From positions 16,132-34,758 of the forward strand of contig DGOW01000098.1 of the NCBI GenBank assembly GCA_002390225.1: 18,627 nt of DNA, given 5' to 3'. The position numbers and the translations under genes were made by a program. The DNA comes from Gemmatimonadales bacterium UBA4456 (GTDB taxonomy: Bacteria > Gemmatimonadota > Gemmatimonadetes > Longimicrobiales > Gaopeijiaceae). Under the pieces are notes generated by a model, which made no database searches, was not told where the DNA came from, and worked only from the letters and a program-made list of their open reading frames with translations. Shown piece by piece: positions 8,118 through 15,652 of the stretch; within the stretch, counting starts at the first letter, position 1, and each line of letters begins with the position of its first letter.

Positions 8118-8921
8118 TCAGTCGATCGCCCGCCCAATCCGATTCCATCGTACCTCCCGGATCGCCGGGAACGGTCGGAAAGAGTCCTTGTTGTACGAGT
8201 AGTACGTGAAGACCGCCCGACCCTCGAAACGCCACCCCTCAAGCAAGCCCCAGTACCTTGAATCGAAGCTCTTCTCTCGATTGTCGCCAAGCATGAAGTA
8301 GTGCCCCTCGGGCACTATGATCGGACCCCAGTTGTCTCGTGTCGGAGCGTACGTCGTCGCGCTGACATCAGGCGCCAGGTAGTCGCGCTGCCAGCTCATC
8401 CACGGGTGCATCTCATCACCCGTATCCGTGTGCACCGCATACGGCTCGTCGACGATCGCTCCATTTCGATATAGCACCCTGTTGCGCATCTCAAGCCGGT
8501 CACCGGGCATACCGACGAGCCGCTTGATGAGTTTCAGCGTTTCCTCGTGCGGCGGATCAAAGACGAGCACATCCCCCACATTAACGGAGGAGTAGCCTGG
8601 AATCCGAAGTGGGGTGCCGGGAATGCGTGATCCGATGCTCGCCCGATTCACGACCAGCATATCCCCGACTAGTAGCGTTTCTTCCATGGACCCCGAGGTA
8701 ATGACGAACGTCTGGACCAGGAACGTGCGGAGTACGAAGAAGAGCGCCACGGCAATGACGATGGACTTGGTCCATTCGGCAACCGAGTTCTCCCCTGCCC
8801 CCTTGGATCCCCGGGCAGCCTTTCGCTCCGCGCGTCTCCGCGCCCGCCGGTCGTCCTTCTCGTCGCTGGGCTCCGATTCCTCGTCCCGGGCTCGGCCGCG
8901 GCCTTTGGTCTTTTTCGCCAT
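8118..8921 (-). CDS. lepB: Signal peptidase I
   Basis: The 267-residue serine/lysine protease removes signal peptides from exported proteins at the outer face of the cytoplasmic membrane. One membrane helix spans about 53-72 (SIVIAVALFFVLRTFLVQTF). It is followed by the catalytic box TSGSMEETLLVGD with Ser78. The general-base Lys133 lies in LIKRLVGMPGD, and box E is GDNREKSFDSRYWG. The cytosolic N-terminus (1-50) is unusually long and densely charged, with alternating Lys/Arg and Glu/Asp. The ATG at 8921 is preferred, with GGAACGAG directly upstream. A GTG at 8954 would add 11 residues but has no usable ribosome site. It follows the LytR_C gene by 42 bp on the same strand. Confidence 0.95.
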   Translation of the reverse strand: MAKKTKGRGRARDEESEPSDEKDDRRARRRAERKAARGSKGAGENSVAEWTKSIVIAVALFFVLRTFLVQTFVITSGSMEETLLVGDMLVVNRASIGSRIPGTPLRIPGYSSVNVGDVLVFDPPHEETLKLIKRLVGMPGDRLEMRNRVLYRNGAIVDEPYAVHTDTGDEMHPWMSWQRDYLAPDVSATTYAPTRDNWGPIIVPEGHYFMLGDNREKSFDSRYWGLLEGWRFEGRAVFTYYSYNKDSFRPFPAIREVRWNRIGRAID

Positions 8922-8963
8922 CTCGTTCCGCTTTGAACGCGCAATAGCGCGCACTCCCGTCGG

Positions 8964-9530
8964 CTAGTTTCCGAACCACCCGCGTGGGTCCCACCAGGTC
9001 CAGGATCCAGGCACTTCGATCTGGCTACTTGGGACATCCAGATCCCACGCGCGTCCCAGCACTACCGTCACATCAACATAGAGGTCCGGGTCAGGCTCGC
9101 TGAGGACGTTATCGATTCCCAGGACCTTGGCAACGGCCTGCGCCTGGTCGTTACGTCCGACCCGATCGATCACCACTGTCTGAAGATCCGGGTCGAAGGA
9201 GGAGGCGTTTCCATACTTCACCACGTCGAACCCGACGGGGCGAAGCAGATCCGTCGCAGCGCGTGCCATACCGGTAACACCACCCCCGTTCTGGATGTCG
9301 ACCCGCACGCGCGCCCCGTTCCAGACGATGTCCTGGACCTCTTCGACCTCGAGTGCCTCCTCCTGCACGACACCGACCCCGATGGCGGCGAGAAGCGCTA
9401 CACCGGCGAAAAGTCCGAGCGTGCCCACGACGGATCTGTTACGGCCAGAACGCCTCCGAGACGCCGAGCTCTGCTTCGAGCGAGACCGGGGGACTGGCTT
9501 GCGGGCGCGCTTCCTTCCTCGCGGGCTCAT
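8964..9530 (-). CDS. Membrane-anchored LytR C-terminal (LytR_C) domain protein
   Basis: The 188-residue protein has a very basic, Ser/Arg-rich cytosolic N-terminus (1-33) and one membrane helix (about 34-55). The external domain begins ARVRVDIQNGGGVTGMARAATDLLRPVGFDV. That pattern, with a strand, the NGxGxxGxA turn and a helix, is typical of the LytR_C domain found at the end of LytR-CpsA-Psr proteins. The second half includes TVVIDRVGRNDQAQAVAKVLG. The LCP catalytic domain that attaches wall polymers is absent, so this is a stand-alone LytR_C protein of unknown activity. The ATG at 9530 overlaps the yqeK stop in ATGA, so the two are co-translated. Genes of this type often follow yqeK in bacteria, commonly with rsfS next. 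Here lepB follows instead. Confidence 0.8.
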   Translation of the reverse strand: MSPRGRKRARKPVPRSRSKQSSASRRRSGRNRSVVGTLGLFAGVALLAAIGVGVVQEEALEVEEVQDIVWNGARVRVDIQNGGGVTGMARAATDLLRPVGFDVVKYGNASSFDPDLQTVVIDRVGRNDQAQAVAKVLGIDNVLSEPDPDLYVDVTVVLGRAWDLDVPSSQIEVPGSWTWWDPRGWFGN

Positions 9531-10147
9531 GCCGCTTCCCTCGCCATCGAATTCCAGAAGGACAGGGTTCGCGGAGGTACGCGCGACCCGCGCTCGATCA
9601 GATTCCGAATCCGCGTAGCCGCCACCTCACGCACCACGGCGTCGAAGTCCGCTGGCATGCGCTGCCGACGCTCCTTACGCCATTCGGGGAGGAATGAACG
9701 GCCGGGCTCGAGGAAGTCGGCAGCGTACAAGGCACGTCCCATGCGACCGAAGCGGGCGTCCCCGACCGTATGATACGCGACAGCGGTCAGCAGCTCACCG
9801 TCCTCGAGACCCTCGATTCGCAGTCGCTCGGCCACAGCTGGGCCGTGCAGAATCGGCCCGGGGAGATCGGCCAGGGTCAGCGGCAGGTGGCTTCGCAACT
9901 CGTCTGGATCCGCGTCTCGGAGGAGATCGTGCGCGAGACCTGCGGCTCTCCAACGGAGTCGCTCGCTCTCAGGAAGACCGAGGTCTCCGGCCCATGTGTC
10001 CAGCAGCAGGGCGACTCGCTCCATGTGTCCGTGGCGCTGCTCACTGGCGACCGTCCACGTTGGCGGGCGTCCATTCAGGAGAGCTTGGAGCGATGCGTGC
10101 ACGGCGAGCGGGGGGGCATCCGAGCCAGAGCCCGAATTAGTAAACAT
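9527..10147 (-). CDS. yqeK: YqeK-like HD-domain hydrolase
   Basis: The 206-residue protein carries a compact HD domain from about 35 to 165. Candidate metal ligands are His41, His73-Asp74 (AGLAHDLLRDAD), His101 (ILHGPAVAERL), His126 (AVAYHTVGD) and Asp144 (YAADFLEPGR). The AYHTVG and ADFLEPGR blocks are those of YqeK. YqeK is an HD hydrolase shown in some Firmicutes to cleave Ap4A symmetrically to two ADP. Activity here is inferred. The N-terminal 30 residues are low-complexity and not part of the domain. The ATG at 10147 has no Shine-Dalgarno. Its stop overlaps the next gene in ATGA. It is the first gene of the yqeK-LytR_C-lepB unit and divergent from the NFACT gene. Confidence 0.85.
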   Translation of the reverse strand: MFTNSGSGSDAPPLAVHASLQALLNGRPPTWTVASEQRHGHMERVALLLDTWAGDLGLPESERLRWRAAGLAHDLLRDADPDELRSHLPLTLADLPGPILHGPAVAERLRIEGLEDGELLTAVAYHTVGDARFGRMGRALYAADFLEPGRSFLPEWRKERRQRMPADFDAVVREVAATRIRNLIERGSRVPPRTLSFWNSMAREAA

Positions 10148-10161
10148 TTGATGTCGGGAAT

Positions 10162-10191
10162 ACGATAGTCGCTGAGCCCGACCGACTCCAG
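10162..10191 (-). promoter_or_regulatory. Candidate yqeK promoter
   Basis: Reading leftward, CTGGAG (10191-10186) and TATCGT (10167-10162) are separated by 18 nt and would place the transcript start within about 8 nt of the yqeK ATG. The -35 match is weak. The call rests on spacing and on the missing ribosome site. Confidence 0.3.
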
Positions 10192-10214
10192 CTTCTTCTG
10201 CGGGGCGGGCCAGT

Positions 10215-10220
10215 TAGCTT
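10215..10220 (+). promoter_or_regulatory. Candidate -10 box for a leaderless NFACT-gene transcript
   Basis: TAGCTT fits TANNNT and ends 5 nt before the ATG at 10226. That is where a -10 box falls when transcription begins at or near the start codon. No Shine-Dalgarno is present. A good -35 is not visible 17 nt upstream. Confidence 0.35.
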
Positions 10221-10225
10221 CGAGC

Positions 10226-11884
10226 ATGCCGATCCGATGGGATTCCGTGCTTGTACGCGACCTCGCCCGTGAACTCGACCACGAGTTCGCCGGAGCCCGA
10301 CTGCGCGCAATTCGACTCGATGCGCGGACACGTGAGGCCGTGCTCTTCTTCCGTGATCGAACGATGGTCTGGCGGCTGCACCCCGAGCGGAGCGGCCTCT
10401 GGATTCGCGACGCGGTCGAACCGCAGCCGGAAGACCTCAAGATCCGGGCCCGTGTACGCAGCGTCCACACCATCCCGGACGAACGAATTCTCACCATGGA
10501 ACTTCAGAGCCGTCGATCGGGCAGAGGACCGTGGACGCTCATTATCGAGCTGCTTGGCCGTCAGATGAATGCCGTCGTGACGGAGGGGACGGACCGTACT
10601 GCTCGGCACCTACTCCGGACCCGTAAAGGCGCTCGAGCCCTGCGGGTCGGGCATCCCTGGGCTCCTCCTGCCTCCACCAGCCGTCGCTGGTCGGACGGCT
10701 CCGCATCCGACGCCGAGTGGCGAGCTCTCTTTCTTCCCGTACCCCCGCCCGCCCGGGTTCGGGAGCTGATGTCAAACGTCGCATGGGCCTCCCCGATCAA
10801 TGCGGACGCCTGCCTGACGGACGGACCGAACGGGGCGTTGTCTTCGGGGCTCGATACGTGGCGGACACTGGCGTCGCCAGATCATCCGATCGATCCCGTC
10901 ATCCTGGAGACGTCGCGTGGCCCCCAGCCCTACCCAATGCCCCTCCAGGGCATCCCGTCGTCGGCGGCCGAGAGCCTGGTCGCGGCGATCGCGACTTGTG
11001 CGGACTCGACTGGCGATGCATCCCCCGGTTCGCTCGCAATCGGGCCGGAGCTCCTGGAGCGACTGGAAGACGCGATCGCACAAGGGGAGAAACGGGTCGT
11101 CCGACTTACAGCGCAGCTAGACGGCCGTCAGGACCCGGAGCGCCTCCGCGGGTTGGGTGACCTGATCCTGGCGCGGTACGGTGAACTCTCGCCCGGAACG
11201 TCGTCGGCCTTCGTGGACGACTTCGAGGGTAACACCGTTGAACTCAAGCTCGACCCAAAGCTGCAACCGCACGAGAATGCCTCTCAGTACTACGACCGGG
11301 CCGCTCGCTCAGAACGGGCGGCGGAACGGATCCCCAGCCTAATCGATGCAGCTCGCCATGAGGTGCATGCGCTGGCCGCACTCCTGTCCGGGACCCGGGA
11401 TGGCACCGTCGATGCCGCGGTAATCCGGGGAGCGCTCCCGGCTGTACCCGCCCGCCAGCGCCGGGGACCACAGGGCCCCTCGGCTCCCTATCGCAGCTTC
11501 ACGAGCACCGGAGGGCTAGAGATTCGGGTCGGGCGCGGAGCCAGGCACAACGACGATCTGACCTTCAGGAATTCAGCGCCTAACGACGTCTGGCTTCACG
11601 CACGTCACACCGCCGGCGCCCACGTGATCCTGAGGTGGACTGGCCCGGGTGCCCCACCCGCACGAGACCTTGAAGAGGCGGCCGCACTGGCAGCTCTGCA
11701 CTCGAAGGCACGCACGTCCGGAACGGTGCCGGTGGATTGGACCCTGAGAAAATACGTCCGCAAACCGCGCGGTTCAGCCCCGGGCTCGGTTGTGCCTGAC
11801 CGTGTACAAACCCTGTTCGTGTCCCCGGACCCGGAACTGATCGAGCAGCGTTCGACCGATGACACAGGGGCCAACGAGGACTAG
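10226..11884 (+). CDS. rqcH: RqcH/NFACT-family protein (ribosome quality control, fibronectin-binding-like)
   Basis: The 552-residue protein has the three-part NFACT layout. Residues about 1-175 are NFACT-N, including LIIELLGRQMNAVVTEG, the counterpart of the family ELMGRxxN motif. A middle region with charged helices spans about 270-395, and NFACT-R covers about 425-535 with GRGARHNDDLTFRNS and DVWLHARHTAGAHVILR. Characterised RqcH binds the obstructed 50S subunit and recruits tRNA-Ala to add C-terminal alanine tails. The family is named after an old fibronectin-binding annotation that should not be relied on. The conserved Asp-Arg pair of NFACT-N appears here as PDERIL (84-89), that is Glu86-Arg87 preceded by Asp85. 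The N-terminal third is otherwise divergent and Arg-rich, so tailing activity is not assured. It is single-gene, divergent from yqeK, and ends 13 bp from the convergent trpA stop. Confidence 0.85.
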   Translation: MPIRWDSVLVRDLARELDHEFAGARLRAIRLDARTREAVLFFRDRTMVWRLHPERSGLWIRDAVEPQPEDLKIRARVRSVHTIPDERILTMELQSRRSGRGPWTLIIELLGRQMNAVVTEGTDRTARHLLRTRKGARALRVGHPWAPPASTSRRWSDGSASDAEWRALFLPVPPPARVRELMSNVAWASPINADACLTDGPNGALSSGLDTWRTLASPDHPIDPVILETSRGPQPYPMPLQGIPSSAAESLVAAIATCADSTGDASPGSLAIGPELLERLEDAIAQGEKRVVRLTAQLDGRQDPERLRGLGDLILARYGELSPGTSSAFVDDFEGNTVELKLDPKLQPHENASQYYDRAARSERAAERIPSLIDAARHEVHALAALLSGTRDGTVDAAVIRGALPAVPARQRRGPQGPSAPYRSFTSTGGLEIRVGRGARHNDDLTFRNSAPNDVWLHARHTAGAHVILRWTGPGAPPARDLEEAAALAALHSKARTSGTVPVDWTLRKYVRKPRGSAPGSVVPDRVQTLFVSPDPELIEQRSTDDTGANED

Positions 11885-11897
11885 CGGCGCACCTGCG

Positions 11898-12671
11898 TCA
11901 GTCCAGAGCCGCGCGCAGTTCGGCAACAAATCGAGCACCAGCTTCGATGCCCTCTTCGTCGAGAATCCGGACGAGGGCGCTGCCGACAACCACACCGTCG
12001 GCGATCGACCCGACCTCACGCGCCTGTTCGGGCGTCGAGATCCCGAAGCCCACCGCGACCGGGATTCCCACGTGCGTGCGCAGCGCCTCCACCTCCTCTG
12101 CAAGAGCCTGACGCAGCTCCGATCGGGCGCCTGTCACGCCGGTGCGTGAGATGTAGTAAAGGAAGCCCGAACCGCCTTCAGCGATATCAGGAATTCGATC
12201 CGGCTCCGTTGTCGGTGCAACCAGCCGAATGAAGTCGAGAGCACTGTCTGCTACGGCACGCTCAAGCGGCGGGTCCGCCCCCACTGGCAGGTCGGTCAGG
12301 AGCAGGCCGTTGGCTCCAGCGTCGGCAGCATCGGCGAGGAACGCGTCCACACCATAGCGCAGGAGCGGATTCAGATACGTGAAGAGCACGACCGGCGTGT
12401 CACGTTCGACCCGGAAGCGCCTCAGGTCCGCGAGCACACCCTCGACGGTCGTACCGTTTTCGAGCGATTTGAACGACGACCTCTGGATCGTCGGCCCGTC
12501 GGCAAGCGGGTCAGAAAAGGGAATGCCAAGCTCGATGATGTCTGCCCCGGCGTCCGCAAGCGCTGTCAGGACAGGCACGGTCGCATCAGCCGAGGGGTGG
12601 CCCGCAGTGACGTACGGGATCAGCGCCGCCCGACCGTCTTCCCTTTGGACAGCAAAGACAGAGGAGATCAT
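11898..12671 (-). CDS. trpA: Tryptophan synthase alpha chain
   Basis: The 257-residue TIM-barrel subunit cleaves indole-3-glycerol phosphate and passes indole to TrpB. IIELGIPFSDPLADGPTIQ holds the catalytic Glu47 and Asp58. FLYYISRTGVTGAR is the phosphate-binding region, and VAVGFGISTPEQA follows near the end. The frame is open to 12797, but that stretch overlaps the upstream gene in another frame and is Arg-rich. The ATG at 12671 gives the usual N-terminus (MISSVFAVQ...) and overlaps the stop of the 93-residue upstream gene in ATGA. No Shine-Dalgarno precedes it (the local sequence is CCTCCTCAC), so translation probably depends on reinitiation from that gene. It is the last gene of the trp unit, ending 13 bp from the convergent NFACT gene. 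Confidence 0.97.
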   Translation of the reverse strand: MISSVFAVQREDGRAALIPYVTAGHPSADATVPVLTALADAGADIIELGIPFSDPLADGPTIQRSSFKSLENGTTVEGVLADLRRFRVERDTPVVLFTYLNPLLRYGVDAFLADAADAGANGLLLTDLPVGADPPLERAVADSALDFIRLVAPTTEPDRIPDIAEGGSGFLYYISRTGVTGARSELRQALAEEVEALRTHVGIPVAVGFGISTPEQAREVGSIADGVVVGSALVRILDEEGIEAGARFVAELRAALD

Positions 12672-12949
12672 GTGAGGAGGTCGTCGTGGACTCGAATCCC
12701 GTACTCGTTCGCATCGGTCGTATTGATGATCCGGTGCGCGGAGCGATCCGTTGCCGGGTCGGTCGCGGCGAGATCGATCGTCTCGGGCTCGGAGCACGGA
12801 AGCCAGACGAACAACGATTGAACCTCCTCGACCGGAAGGAACTCCCTATCCCAGTCGATGCCATCGCCCGCAGTACTTGCGGCGCCCACGGAGTCGGTCA
12901 AAGCATCGTCCTCAGATCGGACTTTCCTGGCCCTCGACTTGAGCGACAT
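12668..12949 (-). CDS. Unknown 93-residue acidic protein encoded between trpB and trpA
   Basis: I do not recognise this family. The frame runs from an ATG at 12949, inside the trpB 3' end (38 bp overlap), to a TGA that overlaps the trpA ATG in ATGA. AAGGA (12958-12962, read leftward) sits 8 nt before the ATG and supports the start. Codon third positions are mostly G/C, like the neighbouring genes. The protein has a basic N-terminus (SLKSRARKVR) and is then strongly acidic: about 19 Asp/Glu against 9 Lys/Arg overall. It has two Trp (33, 49), one Cys (52), no membrane segment and no signal peptide. The core FLPVEEVQSLFVWLPCSEPE looks like a folded segment. Its position suggests a partner or regulator of tryptophan synthase, or a cis-acting coupling gene, but function is unknown. 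Confidence 0.75.
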   Translation of the reverse strand: MSLKSRARKVRSEDDALTDSVGAASTAGDGIDWDREFLPVEEVQSLFVWLPCSEPETIDLAATDPATDRSAHRIINTTDANEYGIRVHDDLLT

Positions 12950-14108
12950 GACTCACGTCCTTGTCGCCTCGGCCCGAGAGGCAGATCAGAATTGGCCCGT
13001 CGACACCGGACCCCTCTTCCATGACGTGCGCGATGGCGTGGGCGGTTTCCAGCGCGGGGATGATCCCCTCAAGCTCGGAAAGACTGTGAAATGCCCTCAA
13101 CGCCTGCTCATCCGTGACGAAGGTGTACCGAGCGCGGCCCGAGTCTTTCAGGAATGAATGTTCCGGACCAACGCCCGGATAATCTAATCCCGCGGACACG
13201 GAGTGCGCGGGCGCCACCTGACCGTCCGCATCTTGAAGGAGGTAGCTCAGCGAACCGTGCAGGACTCCCGGAGTCCCAGCGACCAGAGACGCCGAATGGC
13301 GACCGGACTCGATCCCTGAGCCTCCGGCCTCGACGCCGACGAGTTCTACCCCGACGTCCGGCACGAAGGCGTGAAACATCCCCATGGCGTTGGACCCACC
13401 ACCCACACACGCTACGACCGAAGCGGGAAGACGCCCGAGGCGCTCCAGCGATTGCGCACGCGCCTCCCGTCCGATGATCGACTGAAAGTCCCGGACCATC
13501 CTCGGAAACGGATCAGGCCCGACGACAGACCCGATGATGTAGTGAGTCGAATCTACATGGGTCACCCAGTCGCGGATGGCCTCGTTTGTCGCGTCCTTCA
13601 GCGTCCTCGTGCCCGAGGAGACCGGGCGGACCTCGGCTCCGAGAAGTCGCATCCGGTAGACATTGAGCGCCTGCCGCCCGACATCTTCTTCGCCCATGTA
13701 GACGATGCACTCCATGTCGAAGAGAGCACACGCGGTTGCAGTGGCGACCCCGTGCTGCCCTGCCCCGGTCTCGGCGATGATCCGCGTCTTGCCCATCCGA
13801 CGCGCGAGCAGCGCCTGGCCGATCGTGTTGTTGATCTTGTGGGCACCCGTATGGTTGAGATCCTCACGCTTTAACCAGACGTCGGGGTTACCCGCCGCCT
13901 CGCCGAGTCGCTTCGCGTGATAGAGTGGCGTGGGCCGGCCAACAAAGTCGGCACTGAGGTCCTCGAGTTCGACCAGAAAGGCCGGGTCCTCGGCGGCCTG
14001 AGCATAGGCGGCGACAAGCTCGTCGAGCGCCTTGATCAGGGTTTCCGGAACGTATCGTCCGCCGAACGCGCCGAAGCGATCCGTCTGTGATTCAGTGATC
14101 GTGGTCAC
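12912..14108 (-). CDS. trpB: Tryptophan synthase beta chain
   Basis: The 398-residue PLP enzyme joins indole and serine to make tryptophan. Lys91 in LNHTGAHKINNTIGQAL is the PLP Schiff-base lysine. ETGAGQHGVATA holds the catalytic Glu and substrate-binding loop, and CVGGGSNAMGMF is the PLP-phosphate loop. The length and N-terminus (FGAFGGRYVPETL) are those of the standard TrpB1 type that works with TrpA. The start is GTG at 14108, overlapping the trpF 3' end by 17 bp, with no obvious Shine-Dalgarno. The 3' end overlaps the unknown 93-residue gene by 38 bp. The gene order trpF-trpB-orf-trpA differs from the usual direct trpB-trpA coupling. Confidence 0.98.
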   Translation of the reverse strand: MTTITESQTDRFGAFGGRYVPETLIKALDELVAAYAQAAEDPAFLVELEDLSADFVGRPTPLYHAKRLGEAAGNPDVWLKREDLNHTGAHKINNTIGQALLARRMGKTRIIAETGAGQHGVATATACALFDMECIVYMGEEDVGRQALNVYRMRLLGAEVRPVSSGTRTLKDATNEAIRDWVTHVDSTHYIIGSVVGPDPFPRMVRDFQSIIGREARAQSLERLGRLPASVVACVGGGSNAMGMFHAFVPDVGVELVGVEAGGSGIESGRHSASLVAGTPGVLHGSLSYLLQDADGQVAPAHSVSAGLDYPGVGPEHSFLKDSGRARYTFVTDEQALRAFHSLSELEGIIPALETAHAIAHVMEEGSGVDGPILICLSGRGDKDVSHVAQVEGQESPI

Positions 14109-14793
14109 GGGTGCTATCGATCGGGGGAACAGTGCGCCCCGTCACGCTAGCTGACCGGGCCGCCCTGATGAAGGCCTCGATCCGGTCGGGATCCTTCACT
14201 CCCCGGGCTCGCTCGACGCCTGACGAAACATCTACCACTTGAGGGCCGAAGCGTGCCATGCCCTCCGCGACGGTCTCCGAGGTCAGGCCCCCGGCAAGAA
14301 CGAAGGTGACCGAGGGAGGCATCACAGTCCGTAACTCGGCAGGCTCCAGCCCGAGGGTCAGCCCTGCCCCACCTATGGCACCCTCCCGCCACCCCTCTAC
14401 CAGCAAACCATCGACGGCGCCGTCGAATTCATCTGCAACCCGGCGGACATCATCCACGTGTCGGGCACGAACAGCTTTCCAGATCAACCATTCGCCAGCG
14501 CCTCTCAAGGTTCGTGCGAGGTCGACCGGCTCGCTGCCGTGGAGCTGGATGACCGCAGCGCCGATTTCCCGAGCAAGCTCGACGTTGGACTTGGCAGACT
14601 CGTCGACGGTCACGGCAACCCGTGACACCGTCACCCCCTGCAGCACCCGCGCACCATCCCCCCCAGGCAGGCTTCGACCGAAACCCTGTGAAAGGACGAC
14701 GCCGACGTAATCCGCCCCCGCTTCCTGCGCGAATCGAGCGTCCTGGTTTCGTGTTAATCCACAGATCTTCACGAGCGGGGTCAGTGCGGGCAT
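14092..14793 (-). CDS. trpF: Phosphoribosylanthranilate isomerase
   Basis: The 233-residue TIM-barrel enzyme converts phosphoribosylanthranilate to the CdRP substrate of TrpC. VKICGLTR carries the general-base Cys11. FVLAGGL and VDVSSGVE are the phosphate-binding loops, and ERARGVKDPDRIEAFI closes the fold. At the position of the general-acid Asp (family pattern LLLD...GGTG..FDW) the sequence reads LLVEGWREGAIGGAG, so Glu133 appears to replace Asp, and the FDW motif is also missing. The C-terminus is about 20 residues longer than usual, through the trpB overlap. The ATG at 14793 lies 14 bp after the trpC stop. The family is clear; the substitution is worth checking. Confidence 0.95.
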   Translation of the reverse strand: MPALTPLVKICGLTRNQDARFAQEAGADYVGVVLSQGFGRSLPGGDGARVLQGVTVSRVAVTVDESAKSNVELAREIGAAVIQLHGSEPVDLARTLRGAGEWLIWKAVRARHVDDVRRVADEFDGAVDGLLVEGWREGAIGGAGLTLGLEPAELRTVMPPSVTFVLAGGLTSETVAEGMARFGPQVVDVSSGVERARGVKDPDRIEAFIRAARSASVTGRTVPPIDSTRDHDH

Positions 14794-14807
14794 GAGAACA
14801 GTCTCGA

Positions 14808-15638
14808 TCAGGCGCTCGGAGGGCGGGCAACCATCGGCACGCCCGATAGATCGCCCGCCGCCACGGACGGATCGTCTGTGGCCAAGAGCGACTCCCCTAC
14901 GAGGATGGCGTCCACGCCCGCGCGACCGAGCCGCTCGACGTCGGGGCGACTGCGGATACCACTCTCCGACACAACCACCACGTTCGACGGGACGGCGTTC
15001 AGGAGTCGCTCGGTGGTTGCCAGATCGGTCGTGAAGGTCGCGAGGTCCCGGTTATTGATCCCGATCACCCGGGCATCAATGCGAAGCGCCCGCTCCAGCT
15101 CCTCGGCGTCATGCACCTCAACCAAAACACCGAGATCCAGATCCAGAGCCGCTCTGTGCAGTGCTCCAAGCTGCCCGTCATCCAGAATCCGGACGATGAG
15201 CAGCACAGCATCGGCTCCCCGCGCCCGGGCCTCCAGGAGATGCACGCGGTCCAGCGTGAAGTCCTTCCGAAGGATCGGGATCGTGGTCGCCGCGCGTACG
15301 GCGCTGAGGTCGTGGAGCGAGCCACCAAAGTAGGTCTCGTCCGTGAGTACACTCAGCGCCGACGCCCCGGCTCTCTCGTATCCTGACGTCAGAGCCGCGG
15401 GATCGAGTCCGGGTCGGATCAACCCCGCCCCTGGAGACCTGCGCTTGCATTCAGCGATCAGCGAGACCGACCCCGGTCGCGCCAGAGCAGCCGAGAAATC
15501 CCGTGTCGGCGCTGCCGCTGCCGCCAGGCGCTCCAGTTCACGGGCACGACCCGCCATCGCCACGAGTTCCTCGTGCTTGGTTCGCACGATCTCAGCGAGG
15601 ATGCCGGGAAGCGAGTGTTCTTCTTGCGTTTCGGGCAA
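14808..15638 (-). CDS. trpC: Indole-3-glycerol phosphate synthase
   Basis: The 276-residue TIM-barrel enzyme closes the indole ring in tryptophan synthesis. LIAECKRRSPGAG contains Glu63 and Lys65, and ILRKDFTLD holds the catalytic Lys. IGINNRDLATFTTD and VVVSESGIRSRPDVERL are the later barrel motifs. The N-terminal ILAEIVRTKHEELVA matches the normal family start. The only start codon that preserves it is TTG at 15638; the first downstream Met would delete this helix. Ribosome signals are weak: AAGG lies about 11 nt upstream. TAAGGT (15653-15648, read leftward) could be a -10 box very near the start. It is divergent from lexA across 59 bp and shares its repeat-containing upstream region. Confidence 0.96.
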   Translation of the reverse strand: MPETQEEHSLPGILAEIVRTKHEELVAMAGRARELERLAAAAAPTRDFSAALARPGSVSLIAECKRRSPGAGLIRPGLDPAALTSGYERAGASALSVLTDETYFGGSLHDLSAVRAATTIPILRKDFTLDRVHLLEARARGADAVLLIVRILDDGQLGALHRAALDLDLGVLVEVHDAEELERALRIDARVIGINNRDLATFTTDLATTERLLNAVPSNVVVVSESGIRSRPDVERLGRAGVDAILVGESLLATDDPSVAAGDLSGVPMVARPPSA

Positions 15639-15652
15639 CGTTCGGGTAACCT
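15624..15652 (+). promoter_or_regulatory. Candidate lexA promoter
   Basis: TTGCGT (15624-15629) and TAACCT (15647-15652) are 17 nt apart and would start transcription near 15659, about 25 nt before the lexA ribosome site. Each hexamer matches the sigma-70 consensus at about half its positions. Two TTCGG repeats cover the spacer and the edge of the -10, as expected for an autorepressed gene. Confidence 0.35.

Noticed and set aside
12672..12797. N-terminal extension of TrpA to 12797
   Set aside because: The extra 42 residues are Arg-rich, absent from the family, and lie in the alternative frame of the 93-residue gene. The ATGA junction at 12671 fixes the start.
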